Shown here piece after piece: positions 47,510 through 55,638 of a stretch of 64,000 nt of DNA. A model generated the notes under the pieces. That model was not told where the DNA came from, did not search any database, and worked only from the letters and a program-made list of their open reading frames with translations. The stretch is from JBBSAT01 sp044223665 (lineage in GTDB: Bacteria > Myxococcota_A > Polyangia > Polyangiales > Sandaracinaceae), in the NCBI GenBank assembly GCA_044223665.1, contig JBGALT010000018.1, positions 1 through 64,000 of the forward strand, in the 5' to 3' direction. The first letter of the stretch is position 1. The number at the start of each line of letters is the position of its first letter. The position numbers and the translations under genes are program-made.

Positions 47510-48660
47510 AGCGATCCTCCCAGCGCGAGCTCGGCGACCACCCCGGCGCGATCGGGGAGCCGCGCGAACTCGAAGAAGTGGAAGTAGAAGGCCGTCGCGC
47601 GCAGCTCGAAGTGCAGCGAAGCGAAAGGCCCGTCGTGCGCGACCCGCCAGGCGACGAAGGGCCCGCCGAAGACGTCGACGAAGGGAGACAGCTCGCGATC
47701 CGAGCTCATGAACGACTGACGGGCGGGATAGACGTCCTGCCAGAAGCTGGCGCCGAGCTGCCCGTAGCAGCGGAGCGTGAGGCCGAGATCGGTGTCGTCG
47801 ACGCGCGCGCGCACCTCGGTGCCGAGCGTGATCGACGCGATGCCCCAGTCGTCCGCGTAGAGGCGCGCGTGGCTCCGGAGCGCGGTGCCGGGCTGCAGCA
47901 GGTGGTTCCAGCGCACCGTCAGCGCGTGCCGGAAGCGGTCCTCCGGAACTTGCTCCGGCGTGGTCAGCCGCAGCCCCGCGCCGGTGGGGTCCGTGAGCCG
48001 GGCGTACCGATACGGGCTCTCCTGGTAGCCCCCCACCCACGCGAACGAGTAGCCGATCGACCACAGGTCCGAGGGGCTGCCGACGATGACCAGCGCGAGC
48101 GTCCCGCTCGCATCGTCCTGTCGCCGACGAAAGTTGGCGTCGTGGGCGCGCCAGACGTCGTTGTAGACGTAGCTGCCGCCGTACTGGAGCGTGTAGTTGT
48201 GCTCCTCGAAGTCGATGGAGCCGCCCGCCGACACGGTGTGCGACTCCCAGTCGTTCTCGATCGAGTGGACGTACGAGACGTCGAGGCTGGTCGACCCATC
48301 GGACCACCCCGCGCCACCCATCGCCTCGTGCCGCGCCTCGTCCCAGCGGTGCGTCGCAGCCGAGACCACGTCCACCGACGCGCTCGTCGTCACGTCGAGC
48401 AGGTAGCGCGCAGCGAGCGAGACTTGCTCCGTCGGGTGCCCACGAACGGCGAGCGTGGAGCTGCCGATCGTGGTGTCGTTCGAGTCCTGATAGAGCGAGG
48501 CGCGCAGGTCGGCCGAGACGACGCCCGTGCTGGGCGCCCCGCCACACGCGCCGAGGACGCCGGCGGCGACGAGGAGCGCGTACGGGCCTCGGCCCCGCTC
48601 GCAGCGCGGACGGTCTCTCCGAGCAACTCGGCCCGTGTCGTCAGTTGCAGCCGCACCCAC
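47506..48660 (-). CDS. DUF3570-like outer-membrane beta-barrel protein
   Basis: 384 residues with an N-terminal YALLVAAGVLGACGG signal-like segment. The rest is alternating hydrophobic strands of the DUF3570 type: SLYQDSNDTTIGSSTLAVRG, SLDVSYVHSIENDWESHTVSAGGSIDF (in parts) and RFRHALTVRWNHLL. A C-terminal aromatic-rich strand (FHFFEFARLPDR) suits a barrel. DUF3570 genes usually follow a DUF4266 gene, as here. The start is uncertain: a GTG at 48660 overlaps the DUF4266 end and no better codon is available. Confidence 0.75.
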   Translation of the reverse strand: MGAAATDDTGRVARRDRPRCERGRGPYALLVAAGVLGACGGAPSTGVVSADLRASLYQDSNDTTIGSSTLAVRGHPTEQVSLAARYLLDVTTSASVDVVSAATHRWDEARHEAMGGAGWSDGSTSLDVSYVHSIENDWESHTVSAGGSIDFEEHNYTLQYGGSYVYNDVWRAHDANFRRRQDDASGTLALVIVGSPSDLWSIGYSFAWVGGYQESPYRYARLTDPTGAGLRLTTPEQVPEDRFRHALTVRWNHLLQPGTALRSHARLYADDWGIASITLGTEVRARVDDTDLGLTLRCYGQLGASFWQDVYPARQSFMSSDRELSPFVDVFGGPFVAWRVAHDGPFASLHFELRATAFYFHFFEFARLPDRAGVVAELALGGSL

Positions 48661-48871
48661 CGCCGCCCCCGCCGTATCCGCCCGCGCTGCCCTCGCGATA
48701 GCTGTAGACGTGCTGCTCGAGGAGCGTCGCCTCCGGCTCGGGGTCGAACTGCATCCGCGGCGCGGCGAGCTCTTCGCGCTCCCACGGCCTCGCGCCCACG
48801 CAGCCGACGAGCGCCGTCGCCAGGACGCCGAGCACGAGCGCCAGCACGAGCGAGGCACGCATCGCGGTCAC
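48641..48871 (-). CDS. DUF4266 small lipoprotein
   Basis: 76 residues, lipobox LVGC. The conserved core CVGARPWEREELAAPRM and the end HVYSYREGSAGGYGG with a Gly/Cys tail (GGGCGCN) identify DUF4266. This family pairs with DUF3570 barrels, often beside flavin-transfer genes, which are absent here. GTG at 48871 overlaps the upstream stop (GTGA); an ATG at 48862 is an alternative. Confidence 0.88.
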   Translation of the reverse strand: MTAMRASLVLALVLGVLATALVGCVGARPWEREELAAPRMQFDPEPEATLLEQHVYSYREGSAGGYGGGGGGCGCN

Positions 48872-49572
48872 GAGCCGGCCACGAGAGGAAAGTTCGTCTC
48901 GGCGACGTCGTCCCCGAGCGAGCTGCTCCCGTTGTGGTCACCGTCGACCGCGCCGACGTGCACGGAGAGATCCCCTCCCGACGGCGCGACCCAATCGAAC
49001 GTCCACGTCGCGTTGGCACCGAGCCCTCCGAGCGACACGACGCCGTGGCAGTCGCCGTAGACCACCGTCGTGGCCCCGGCAGGCGGTGCCGTGCTGGTCG
49101 TCGGCGTGAAGGGGTACGTCGACCGACACGTCGCCGACGTCGTCCCGGAGTCGGCATCGAGACGCCCCGCGGGACGCCCGCTCGCGTCCTCGAACGCGAT
49201 GGCCATCCCGTTCGCGTCGTCGGCGGCTCGCATACCGTGCAGGTGGGCGCCGGTGAGGGCGACCGTGATCGCGTAGCGCTGGCCCGGCGTGTACGTCCGC
49301 GAGCCGCCGCTCGTTCCGAAGGCGGGGGACGCGGAGACCGTCACGCCGACCGCACCGACCGCGCCGGTGTGGCAGTGCGAGCAGCGCACGCCGTGATCCG
49401 ACTGACCTCCCGTCCCGTAGATGCCGCCGGCGCCCGGTCGCCCGGTCGCAGCGACGAATGCCGACGCGTGGAAGAACTGCGGGTCGTTGAACGCGTGCGC
49501 GACTCCGCCGATCGCGAGCGAAGCGAGGGCGAGGAGCAGGATGGCCGCCGATCGTCGATGCGTGTGCTTCAT
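48868..49572 (-). CDS. exported CXXCH protein, choice-of-anchor V type
   Basis: 234 residues. A signal peptide ends at GVAHA. CSHCHTG at ~66-70 is a haem-c-type motif. The following domain has YTPGQRYAITVALTGAHLHGM and WTFDWVAPSGGDLSVHVGAVDGDHN, the Reeler/choice-of-anchor V pattern. It is a paralogue of 46287-46988. The ATG is 2 bases after the upstream stop and its own stop overlaps the DUF4266 start. It is the second gene of the operon. Confidence 0.78.
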   Translation of the reverse strand: MKHTHRRSAAILLLALASLAIGGVAHAFNDPQFFHASAFVAATGRPGAGGIYGTGGQSDHGVRCSHCHTGAVGAVGVTVSASPAFGTSGGSRTYTPGQRYAITVALTGAHLHGMRAADDANGMAIAFEDASGRPAGRLDADSGTTSATCRSTYPFTPTTSTAPPAGATTVVYGDCHGVVSLGGLGANATWTFDWVAPSGGDLSVHVGAVDGDHNGSSSLGDDVAETNFPLVAGS

Positions 49573-49574
49573 GG

Positions 49575-50393
49575 TCAGGTCCCCGAGTTGCAGGCGTGTC
49601 CGAGAGAGGCGCCGCCGAGCCAGCCGAGAATCGTCGTGTAGTCGGCGTCGGTGGTGCTCCAGAAGTGCGCGTTCTGGTGCGAGAGCCCGCCGCCGTAGAG
49701 CGGCTGTCGCACGAGATCGCTCGTCGACGGGTCCGCGAGCGGCGCGCCATCCGGCCCGAGCGCGAAGCTCCGCGCGGAGTCGAAGTTCGCTCGATGCTCG
49801 GCGGGTCGCCGGGGGAGCGATGCGCAGCCGCACTCGATCGACCCCTCGCAGTGGGACCACGGAAACGACATGCCGCGCTGCGTACCGCACGCCGGCTCGG
49901 TGTACGTGCCCGTCCCGAGGCGATGACGGCCGCGTGCGTAGAGCCTCAGCGCTCGGCCGGCGTCCGTGCCGTGACAGCCGAGCATCGAGCAGTCGCGATC
50001 GAGGATCGGCTGCACGTTGCACTCGAAGTAGTCCGGGTCGAGCGCCGGGAGCGTCGTCGTCGTGACGGGCATCGTCGTCGTGGTGCCGCAGTGGCTGGCG
50101 TCGTCGCACGTGCGCGTCGCCGTATCGCTGGAGCCGTCGGTGACCCACGGCGTGCAGCTCCACGCTTCGACGCAGCCGTCGATGGGTGGCGGCACGTACG
50201 CATCCTCCGGCACGCCGGTGTCGGGGCGCGGCCCGGTGTCGGGCAGCGGGCCGGTGTCTCGCGCGACGCTCGCGTCACGCGGACAGATCCCGTTCGGGCA
50301 CGGGTCGGCGGCGCTGCTGCCACCGCACCCGCTCGCGAGCCAGGCGAGCGAAGCGACGAAGCCGAGTCTCGTCACGACCAGGAACTGCTTCAT
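49575..50393 (-). CDS. C-X4-CH lipoprotein, cytochrome-like, first gene of operon
   Basis: 272 residues. Lipobox ASGC is followed by an Asp/Pro/Thr linker and CVEAWSC. The motif CSMLGCHG sits in VQPILDRDCSMLGCHGTDAG, then GRHRLG, as in the shorter paralogue at 46985-47509. The C-terminal part ends with AHFWSTTDADYTTILGWL, the W motif of cytochrome-like domains. GGAGG lies 5 bases before the ATG. The sigma-54-like site (50415-50430) and the dyad (50484-50516) lie upstream. Confidence 0.75.
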   Translation of the reverse strand: MKQFLVVTRLGFVASLAWLASGCGGSSAADPCPNGICPRDASVARDTGPLPDTGPRPDTGVPEDAYVPPPIDGCVEAWSCTPWVTDGSSDTATRTCDDASHCGTTTTMPVTTTTLPALDPDYFECNVQPILDRDCSMLGCHGTDAGRALRLYARGRHRLGTGTYTEPACGTQRGMSFPWSHCEGSIECGCASLPRRPAEHRANFDSARSFALGPDGAPLADPSTSDLVRQPLYGGGLSHQNAHFWSTTDADYTTILGWLGGASLGHACNSGT

Positions 50394-50414
50394 GGGGCCT
50401 CCAGCAAGATGCTC

Positions 50415-50430
50415 AGCAAACGACGAACCA
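50415..50430 (-). promoter_or_regulatory. sigma-54-like -24/-12 promoter, site A
   Basis: Minus strand TGGTTCG-TCGT-TTGCT matches 10 of 12 consensus positions, with GG-N10-GC exact. The GC lies 22 bases before the ATG at 50393, leaving room for the GGAGG site. It would drive the six-gene operon. Confidence 0.5.
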
Positions 50431-50483
50431 ACACCGAGATCTCCCGCCCTCGCGGAAGCACGAGGCTCCGCGTCCGTGCCCGG

Positions 50484-50516
50484 GAACCGCGCGGGCTCCG
50501 GCACCGCGACGGTGCC
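50484..50516. promoter_or_regulatory. tandem dyads, site A (activator box candidate)
   Basis: Box 1 (50484-50498) is GAACC-N5-GGCTC, one mismatch from GAACC-N5-GGTTC. Box 2 (50500-50516) is GGCACC-GCGAC-GGTGCC. Dyad centres are 17 bases apart. Box 1 is 90 bases from the start at 50393. Confidence 0.6.
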
Positions 50517-50537
50517 GCGCACGATCGCGCGACGAAG

Positions 50538-51746
50538 TCACGGGCCCGCCGAGACGTAGACGTGATCCCAGGCCATGCGGTCGGGACGCGTTCGTGCGGC
50601 CGGGCCGCCGCCCCAGGTCGGGCTCAGGTGCATCTGTCCCCAGAGCGCGTGCGTCTGCGCGGTGGACGAGTCGCGGAGGTAGACGTCGGTGTGGTGCATC
50701 ACCAGCGTCCCGTCGATCCACCACGACACCTCACCGTTCGTGGCGTCGACGTCCGAGACGCGCACGAGCATCTCGTGGTGCTGCCAGACGCCGGCGAGCA
50801 GCGGGCGCGGCGGCCCCGAGGTCGTGCGCATGGCCCGGCTCGTGAGCCCCGCGGGCATGTCGCGGTTCTCGTAGTGCATCTCGGCGCGGTACGTCGGTCG
50901 CGTGGAGAGAGCGCACTGCGAGGGCCCACAGCCGTTCGCGCTCGGCACGCAGCCGTCGCCGGCGATGATGGGGATCAGCGATCCCGCACCGTTCGGAGGC
51001 AGACCACCGACCCGGATGAAGAGCAGCTTCGTCGACGTGTGGTGGCCCTCCCAACCCGTCGCGTCCCCGAAGCGCAGCCAGACCGAGAAGTAGAGCGCGT
51101 CGTGCTCGGGCGCGATGGTGGCCAGCTCTCGCCCCTCCAGCGTGAGCGGGGCCGTGCCGCCCCAGCACCCGCTCCGGTACGTCCACTCCCACGTTCCCGG
51201 CGCCGAGAAGGGAGCCGTCGGGTCCATCGTCGCCGTGCGCGTCGTCGAGCTCATCTGCCAGAAGCCGGCGAGCACCCCGGGGTCACCCACGGTTGCGCGC
51301 CCCATCACCGGCGGAAACGCATCGCAGGCGTTCTCCAGGATGCGAACGAAGCCCGGCGGCTCGTGCGGGTGCGCGGACGATGCGCCGCCATCGGGCGCGG
51401 CGGCGTCGGTCGTGCTCGCGGCATCGATCGCGGCCGCGTCGAGCGCACGGCCTGCGTCGTCTGCGCCCGCGTCGTCCGTCGCCGACGCGTCGCTGCCCGG
51501 CGCATCGCTTCCGGGGGCGGCGTCGCGCGGCGTCGATCCGTCGGCCGCGAGAGGCCCGGCGTCGACCGCGACGCGCGCATCGACGCCCGATCCGCCGGCC
51601 GGGGCACAGCCGCCCGCGGACCAGAGCCCGAGCACGATCGCGCTCGCGGCGAGCATCGTGCGCCGGCGGCACGACGGCACGCGTGTGCGCTCGCAGGATG
51701 AGGAAGGTCCTCGCAGAAGACGGGGTCCCGATCGTCGCGTCGCCAT
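50538..51746 (-). CDS. secreted jelly-roll (ConA-like) lipoprotein
   Basis: 402 residues from the ATG at 51746. A lipobox SAGGC is at about residue 47, after an unusually long Arg-rich start with RRRTM (Tat-like in look). A GTG at 51680 would give a shorter leader. An Asp/Ala-rich linker follows. The C-terminal ~260 residues look like a concanavalin-type jelly roll (ALYFSVWLRFGDATGWEGHH, GVWQHHEMLVRVSDVDATNG, WWIDGTLVMHHTD), as in polysaccharide lyase-like proteins. The sigma-54-like site (51759-51774) supports the longer start. Confidence 0.7.
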   Translation of the reverse strand: MATRRSGPRLLRGPSSSCERTRVPSCRRRTMLAASAIVLGLWSAGGCAPAGGSGVDARVAVDAGPLAADGSTPRDAAPGSDAPGSDASATDDAGADDAGRALDAAAIDAASTTDAAAPDGGASSAHPHEPPGFVRILENACDAFPPVMGRATVGDPGVLAGFWQMSSTTRTATMDPTAPFSAPGTWEWTYRSGCWGGTAPLTLEGRELATIAPEHDALYFSVWLRFGDATGWEGHHTSTKLLFIRVGGLPPNGAGSLIPIIAGDGCVPSANGCGPSQCALSTRPTYRAEMHYENRDMPAGLTSRAMRTTSGPPRPLLAGVWQHHEMLVRVSDVDATNGEVSWWIDGTLVMHHTDVYLRDSSTAQTHALWGQMHLSPTWGGGPAARTRPDRMAWDHVYVSAGP

Positions 51747-51758
51747 GCACGAGCGTCG

Positions 51759-51774
51759 AGCAAGGTGCGGACCG
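51759..51774 (-). promoter_or_regulatory. sigma-54-like -24/-12 promoter, site B
   Basis: Minus strand CGGTCCG-CACC-TTGCT (9 of 12 consensus positions, GG-N10-GC exact). The C of the GC doublet is followed by 13 bases and then the ATG at 51746. Confidence 0.4.
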
Positions 51775-51815
51775 CGCCGGATTCACGCGCATTCGCGGTG
51801 GTCACGTCGCGAGAC

Positions 51816-51850
51816 GGCACCCGACGGGTGCCCGGGAACCGCGGTGGTTC
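51816..51850. promoter_or_regulatory. tandem dyads, site B (activator box candidate)
   Basis: GGCACC-CGACG-GGTGCC (51816-51832) and GAACC-GCGGT-GGTTC (51836-51850, exact dyad) have centres 19 bases apart. The GAACC box is 89 bases from the ATG at 51746. The site is also just downstream of the 51861 stop. Confidence 0.6.
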
Positions 51851-51860
51851 CGGTACGCGC

Positions 51861-53663
51861 TCACGGCGCGTCGCTACGCGCGCCCCGCCCGCCGCAGGGG
51901 CCGCTCGCTCGGACGCGATAGTCGCCGGCGTCGTAGTCGACGAAGACCGAGTGGGGGTCGGCCTGCACGACGCTGGCCCCGTGGTGGCCGAAGGTGGCGC
52001 GGGCCTCGTCGAGGGTCAGCCAGGCGATGTTCCAACCGCTCGGGGTCGGGCAGTAGCGGCTGAGCGCGATGAAGCGCGGGTGGGTCGTCACGAAGCACTC
52101 GCGATCGAACGTGCTCGCGGCGAGCTCGCTCGCTCCGAGGTCGGCGGGCATGCATCCCGTGTCGGGAAACCCGGCCTCCGCGCCGCTCCTGCTGCTGTAG
52201 CCGGAGGTGTTGTAGCTGGCCATCGACGCGTCACTGTTCAGGCCGACGACGACGTTGTCCGTCACGGTCTGACCGTCCCCGTGGACGTCGAAGGTGAAGA
52301 CGGTCGTCATCCCCACGAGCGTGTTGAAGCGGGCCACGAAGTGCCGCCCGGCGATCATGGCGACGGGCGGGCTCGTGTCGCCGCCGAAGCCGCCGACGTG
52401 AGCGCCTCCGCGCGCCGCCCACACCGTGTTGTGCTCGAAGGTGAGGTTGGACGGTGACCACTGACCGAGCATCCGCACGTCGTGGATCGTGTTCTCGCTG
52501 ACCTCGACCGGGCCCGTCGTGGGGTTCTTGAAGAAGAACGCGGAGGGCACGTCGTGGATCAGGTTGTTCCGGATGACGAGGCGGCCGTTTCCACCGCAGC
52601 CGCCGAAGGGCATCACGTAGCTCTCGCAGCTGAGCGTGGTGACCGCGCCGAAGTGCTGCGCGTCGGTGGTGGTGCGCCAGTCGAGCACGCCCGCTGCGCC
52701 TTCGTCGACCGACAGGTCGTGGAGGATGTTCGACTCGAGGGTGATCTCGGCGGGGCCGCCCCAGTCGCCCCGGTCGATGCGGACCAGGCCGATGTTCGCG
52801 CTCCGCGGGCCCGTGACGGCGTAGATCTCGCTGCGCCGGAGGACGACGTGGTGGGTCTGCTCGATGGGCGCGCCGCTCGGGCCGCGAGCGCCGCCGGCGA
52901 CGAGGACGGCGTTGCCCCGGACGGTCAGGTCCTCGATGTTCCAGTCGTGGGTGTCGGCGCCGGACGTCCCGATGCCGATGCCGCCCGTGCCGTCGGCGCA
53001 TGCGCGCTCTCCGGGGTAGCTGCGCACCGTGATCGGCGCGCTGCTCGTGCCGTTCGGCGTGGCCCAGCTCTCGTTCGTCGACCACGCCGGGGTCTGCACG
53101 CGACCGAGCTGGAGCAGGCGCCGAACGACGCCACGGGAGGGATCGCCCCACGCCTGCGCGGCGACGACGTAGGAGTGCGCGCGTCCGTAGACGCCCCCGC
53201 GGAGATAGATGACGTCGCCGGGCCCCGCGCCACGGACCGCTTGCTGCGGTCGCAAGAGAGGATCGGCGAACGTGCCCGCGGCGTCGTCGTGCCCGTCGAT
53301 CGCGACGTACCAGCAACGCGCCGGTGGGACGGCCTCGCAGAGGCCGGCCGGCGTAGAGGGCGACGCACGCGCGGGCCGCTCGGCGTCCGCACAGCCCACG
53401 ACCGGGGCCGTCCCCGGCGGGCCTCCGGGGACATCGCCGGTCGGCGGCGGCGTCGCCGCGTCGCTCGTCGCCGCATCCGCTGCGCTCCCGTCGAGTGCCG
53501 CATCTTCACCGGAGACGGCCCCATCCGCCGTCGCACCGTCGACGCGCGACCCAACGTCGGGGAAGTCGCCGTCGCCGAGCCCGCCATCGGGCCGTGCGTC
53601 GCTCGCCTGTGCTCCACAGCCGACGAGGACGAAGAGGAAGGTGCCGAGCTGGACGCGCGTCAT
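51861..53663 (-). CDS. right-handed beta-helix lipoprotein
   Basis: 600 residues from the ATG at 53663 (602 from 53669). Lipobox LVGC, then Asp-rich linker. The DUF1565-like start (CWYVAIDGHDDAAGTFADPLLRPQQAV) and repeats with short turns (RSEIYAVTGPRSANIG, ITLESNILHDLS, LVIRNNLIHDV) suggest a pectate-lyase-type beta-helix of about 10 coils. It may degrade or bind polysaccharide; catalytic residues cannot be fixed. The sigma-54-like site fits the ATG at 53663 with the same 13-base gap as other genes. Confidence 0.75.
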   Translation of the reverse strand: MTRVQLGTFLFVLVGCGAQASDARPDGGLGDGDFPDVGSRVDGATADGAVSGEDAALDGSAADAATSDAATPPPTGDVPGGPPGTAPVVGCADAERPARASPSTPAGLCEAVPPARCWYVAIDGHDDAAGTFADPLLRPQQAVRGAGPGDVIYLRGGVYGRAHSYVVAAQAWGDPSRGVVRRLLQLGRVQTPAWSTNESWATPNGTSSAPITVRSYPGERACADGTGGIGIGTSGADTHDWNIEDLTVRGNAVLVAGGARGPSGAPIEQTHHVVLRRSEIYAVTGPRSANIGLVRIDRGDWGGPAEITLESNILHDLSVDEGAAGVLDWRTTTDAQHFGAVTTLSCESYVMPFGGCGGNGRLVIRNNLIHDVPSAFFFKNPTTGPVEVSENTIHDVRMLGQWSPSNLTFEHNTVWAARGGAHVGGFGGDTSPPVAMIAGRHFVARFNTLVGMTTVFTFDVHGDGQTVTDNVVVGLNSDASMASYNTSGYSSRSGAEAGFPDTGCMPADLGASELAASTFDRECFVTTHPRFIALSRYCPTPSGWNIAWLTLDEARATFGHHGASVVQADPHSVFVDYDAGDYRVRASGPCGGRGARSDAP

Positions 53664-53675
53664 GCGCATCCACGC

Positions 53676-53691
53676 AGCAATGGCCGCGCCA
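53676..53691 (-). promoter_or_regulatory. sigma-54-like -24/-12 promoter, site E
   Basis: Minus strand TGGCGCG-GCCA-TTGCT matches 11 of 12 consensus positions. The GC is followed by 13 bases and the ATG at 53663 (7 bases to the ATG at 53669). A half-site CAGAACCGCGA lies about 34 bases further upstream. Confidence 0.5.
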
Positions 53692-53735
53692 GCCGCCGTG
53701 CGACGCTCGCGGTTCTGGCGCGCGCGGGAGTGCGG

Positions 53736-55421
53736 TCAGTTGTCGATCAGCGCGACGAATCCGTCGTCGGGCGAGCTCGACGTCGACCAGGCCGCGCCGG
53801 GCGAGGTCGGGATGCTCGTCGACTGCGTCACCGTCGCGATCCCCACACGCCCGTCGCCCGTGAGCGCGATGCCGCCCACGTGCTCCGAGGTCGATCCACC
53901 GTCCGCGAGGCTGCCTCCGACGTAGGTGCTGAAGGTCGTGGTCGTTCCTCGACCGCAGGCGACGTACACGTCGTAGTCGCCGTGCGCCGTGAGACCCGAG
54001 GCGGGCGCGGTGTCTGCGAGATCGGGGCTCTTCGTCTGCATCAGCACGCAGTACGACCCGTCCGAGCTCGTCGCGATCGCGCGCGCGTAGTCGTCGTACG
54101 AAGTGCCGTTGGCTCCGTCCACGCAGCGGATGACTCCTTGATCCGGAGGAGTCAGAGCGAGGAGGTTGTTCGCGCGCAACTGGATCACCGCGACCGCAGT
54201 CCCACGAAGGCCGGTGCACAGCTCCGTGCTCTGGGTCGAGACCGCGAGCAGCAAGTTCCCGTTGTTGTCGAGGGCGAGCGAGTGCGACTCGACCCGCTCG
54301 TTCGAGGTGCCGCCGTGCCAGTGGCAGACCGTCGACATGCCGGTGGCGACGTCGGCGGACCAGGCGAGGACCTCCTGGCCGCCCGTGGTCCTCGTGCAGG
54401 TCCCGACGGCGAGCGAGCCGGTGCTCGCGGCGACGAACACCTGCGTGCCCGACACGGCGAGAGATCCGGTGAGCTCGGAGCCAGTTCCACCTACCCACGC
54501 GGCCCAGGGAACCGAAGCGCCGTCGGGCTGGAGCCGAACGACGGCGAGCTCCCCGGCACCGGCCCGGGTCCCGCGCATCGTGAAAGGCAAGTTGCCGGTG
54601 GTCGACACGAGCGCGAAGACCGTCCCGTCCGTCGACACCACGTCCAGATCGTCGACCGAGTCGTCACTCGCGTCGCCGCCGACGTAGGTGAGGTACGCGA
54701 CGTTCCCGGAGAAATCGAGCCGCGCGACGAAGCCCTCGCGATTGCCGGCGGTGCCGAAGCTCTGATCCGCTGCGCCGGAGGTCGTCACGCCGGGTGAGAG
54801 CGTGTGGCCCCCCACCACGATGGCCCACGGCGTCGCGTGCTCGTCGATGGCGACCGACGTCGCCTCGTCGTCCATCGCGCCGGGCAGGCACCGGAGCCAC
54901 GCGAGCGTGCCGTCGGCGGCGAAGCGCGCCACCCACGCGTCTCGCCCTCCCGCCTCGCAGCCCGTTCCGAGATCGCTCGTGAGCGTGCTGCCGACGACGA
55001 TCACGGATCCGTCCGACGCGATCGCCACGTCCGTCGCCTCGTCACTGCCCGACCCGGCGACGTAGGTGGCGAACGTGCGAGCGGGCGGGCCCGCGTCGGG
55101 CATCCACGCATCCGGGCTCGACGCGTCGGGGGCATCGGGCGAGGCCGCGTCGGTCCCCGCGTCCCACGGAACGCCGGTGTCGACGACGATGGACGTGTCC
55201 ACGCTCCACGCGTCCGGCGTGCTCGCGTCGGCGCCATGCGCGTCGGGGTGCGCGGCGTCGGGGACGTCGAAGGCAGGGAAACCGCAGCGACCGCTCTCGC
55301 AGAGGCGTCCCGTCGGGCAATCTCGATCGGTGCTGCACGGGATCGTGTGGCCGATCGCGCAGCCCGACACCGTCAGCAGCGAGAACACGAGGACAGCGAC
55401 GCGACGATCGTTCGAGCTCAT
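53736..55421 (-). CDS. SBBP/beta-propeller lipoprotein
   Basis: 561 residues. Lipobox VSGC, then an Asp/Ala/Pro linker. The mature part has ~50-residue SBBP repeats (TYVAGSGSDEATDVAIASDGSVIVVGST and TYVGGDASDDSVDDLDVVSTDGTVF, in parts) expected to form a propeller. Such proteins are usually surface-associated. ATG at 55421 has GGGAG 3 bases upstream and a sigma-54-like site; an in-frame ATG at 55445 has a TATCTT box 7 bases upstream. Both promoters would give almost the same protein. Confidence 0.75.
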   Translation of the reverse strand: MSSNDRRVAVLVFSLLTVSGCAIGHTIPCSTDRDCPTGRLCESGRCGFPAFDVPDAAHPDAHGADASTPDAWSVDTSIVVDTGVPWDAGTDAASPDAPDASSPDAWMPDAGPPARTFATYVAGSGSDEATDVAIASDGSVIVVGSTLTSDLGTGCEAGGRDAWVARFAADGTLAWLRCLPGAMDDEATSVAIDEHATPWAIVVGGHTLSPGVTTSGAADQSFGTAGNREGFVARLDFSGNVAYLTYVGGDASDDSVDDLDVVSTDGTVFALVSTTGNLPFTMRGTRAGAGELAVVRLQPDGASVPWAAWVGGTGSELTGSLAVSGTQVFVAASTGSLAVGTCTRTTGGQEVLAWSADVATGMSTVCHWHGGTSNERVESHSLALDNNGNLLLAVSTQSTELCTGLRGTAVAVIQLRANNLLALTPPDQGVIRCVDGANGTSYDDYARAIATSSDGSYCVLMQTKSPDLADTAPASGLTAHGDYDVYVACGRGTTTTFSTYVGGSLADGGSTSEHVGGIALTGDGRVGIATVTQSTSIPTSPGAAWSTSSSPDDGFVALIDN

Positions 55422-55432
55422 GCACTCCCGAG

Positions 55433-55450
55433 CAGCAACGCGCATGCCCA
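55433..55450 (-). promoter_or_regulatory. sigma-54-like -24/-12 promoter, site C-minus
   Basis: Minus strand GGGCATG-CGCG-TTGCT (10 of 12 consensus positions; GG-N10-GC core at 55435-55448). The GC is followed by 13 bases, then ATG 55421. The sequence GTTGCTGCTCG is shared with the divergent site at 55611-55626. Confidence 0.45.
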
Positions 55451-55533
55451 CCAAGATACTACCGGAGCGCCACGGGTCGGAGGGACGTGGGCCCGGCGGC
55501 CTCGAAGAACCGTGCTTCCCGGCGTGGGGGCCA

Positions 55534-55557
55534 GAACCGCGACGGTTCCCGGGAACC
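55534..55557. promoter_or_regulatory. tandem dyads, site C (activator box candidate)
   Basis: GAACC-GCGAC-GGTTC (55534-55548, exact) overlaps GGTTCCC-GGGAACC (55544-55557, perfect 14-bp palindrome). The first is 90 bases from the ATG at 55639. It lies in a divergent gap, so it cannot simply be a terminator. Confidence 0.65.
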
Positions 55558-55610
55558 CTGCGCGTCCCACCCCGCACCGAACATCGCCGGCCCGTGCGGT
55601 GAGCGCGAGA

Positions 55611-55626
55611 GGGCACGCGGGTTGCT
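55611..55626 (+). promoter_or_regulatory. sigma-54-like -24/-12 promoter, site C-plus
   Basis: GGGCACG-CGGG-TTGCT matches 11 of 12 consensus positions, the best in the window together with site E. The GC is followed by 13 bases and ATG 55639. Confidence 0.55.
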
Positions 55627-55638
55627 GCTCGCCCGCAC

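Noticed and set aside
50484..51850. Dyads A and B as simple terminators of the upstream minus-strand genes
   Set aside because: They lie just after stops and could form RNA hairpins, but no T-run follows. The same box in a divergent gap (site C), with a constant distance to start codons, fits a control site better. A double role is still possible.
55534..55548. GAAC-N7-GTTC as a LexA/SOS box
   Set aside because: The spacing and flanks do not match the LexA boxes I know, and the neighbouring genes are not SOS genes.
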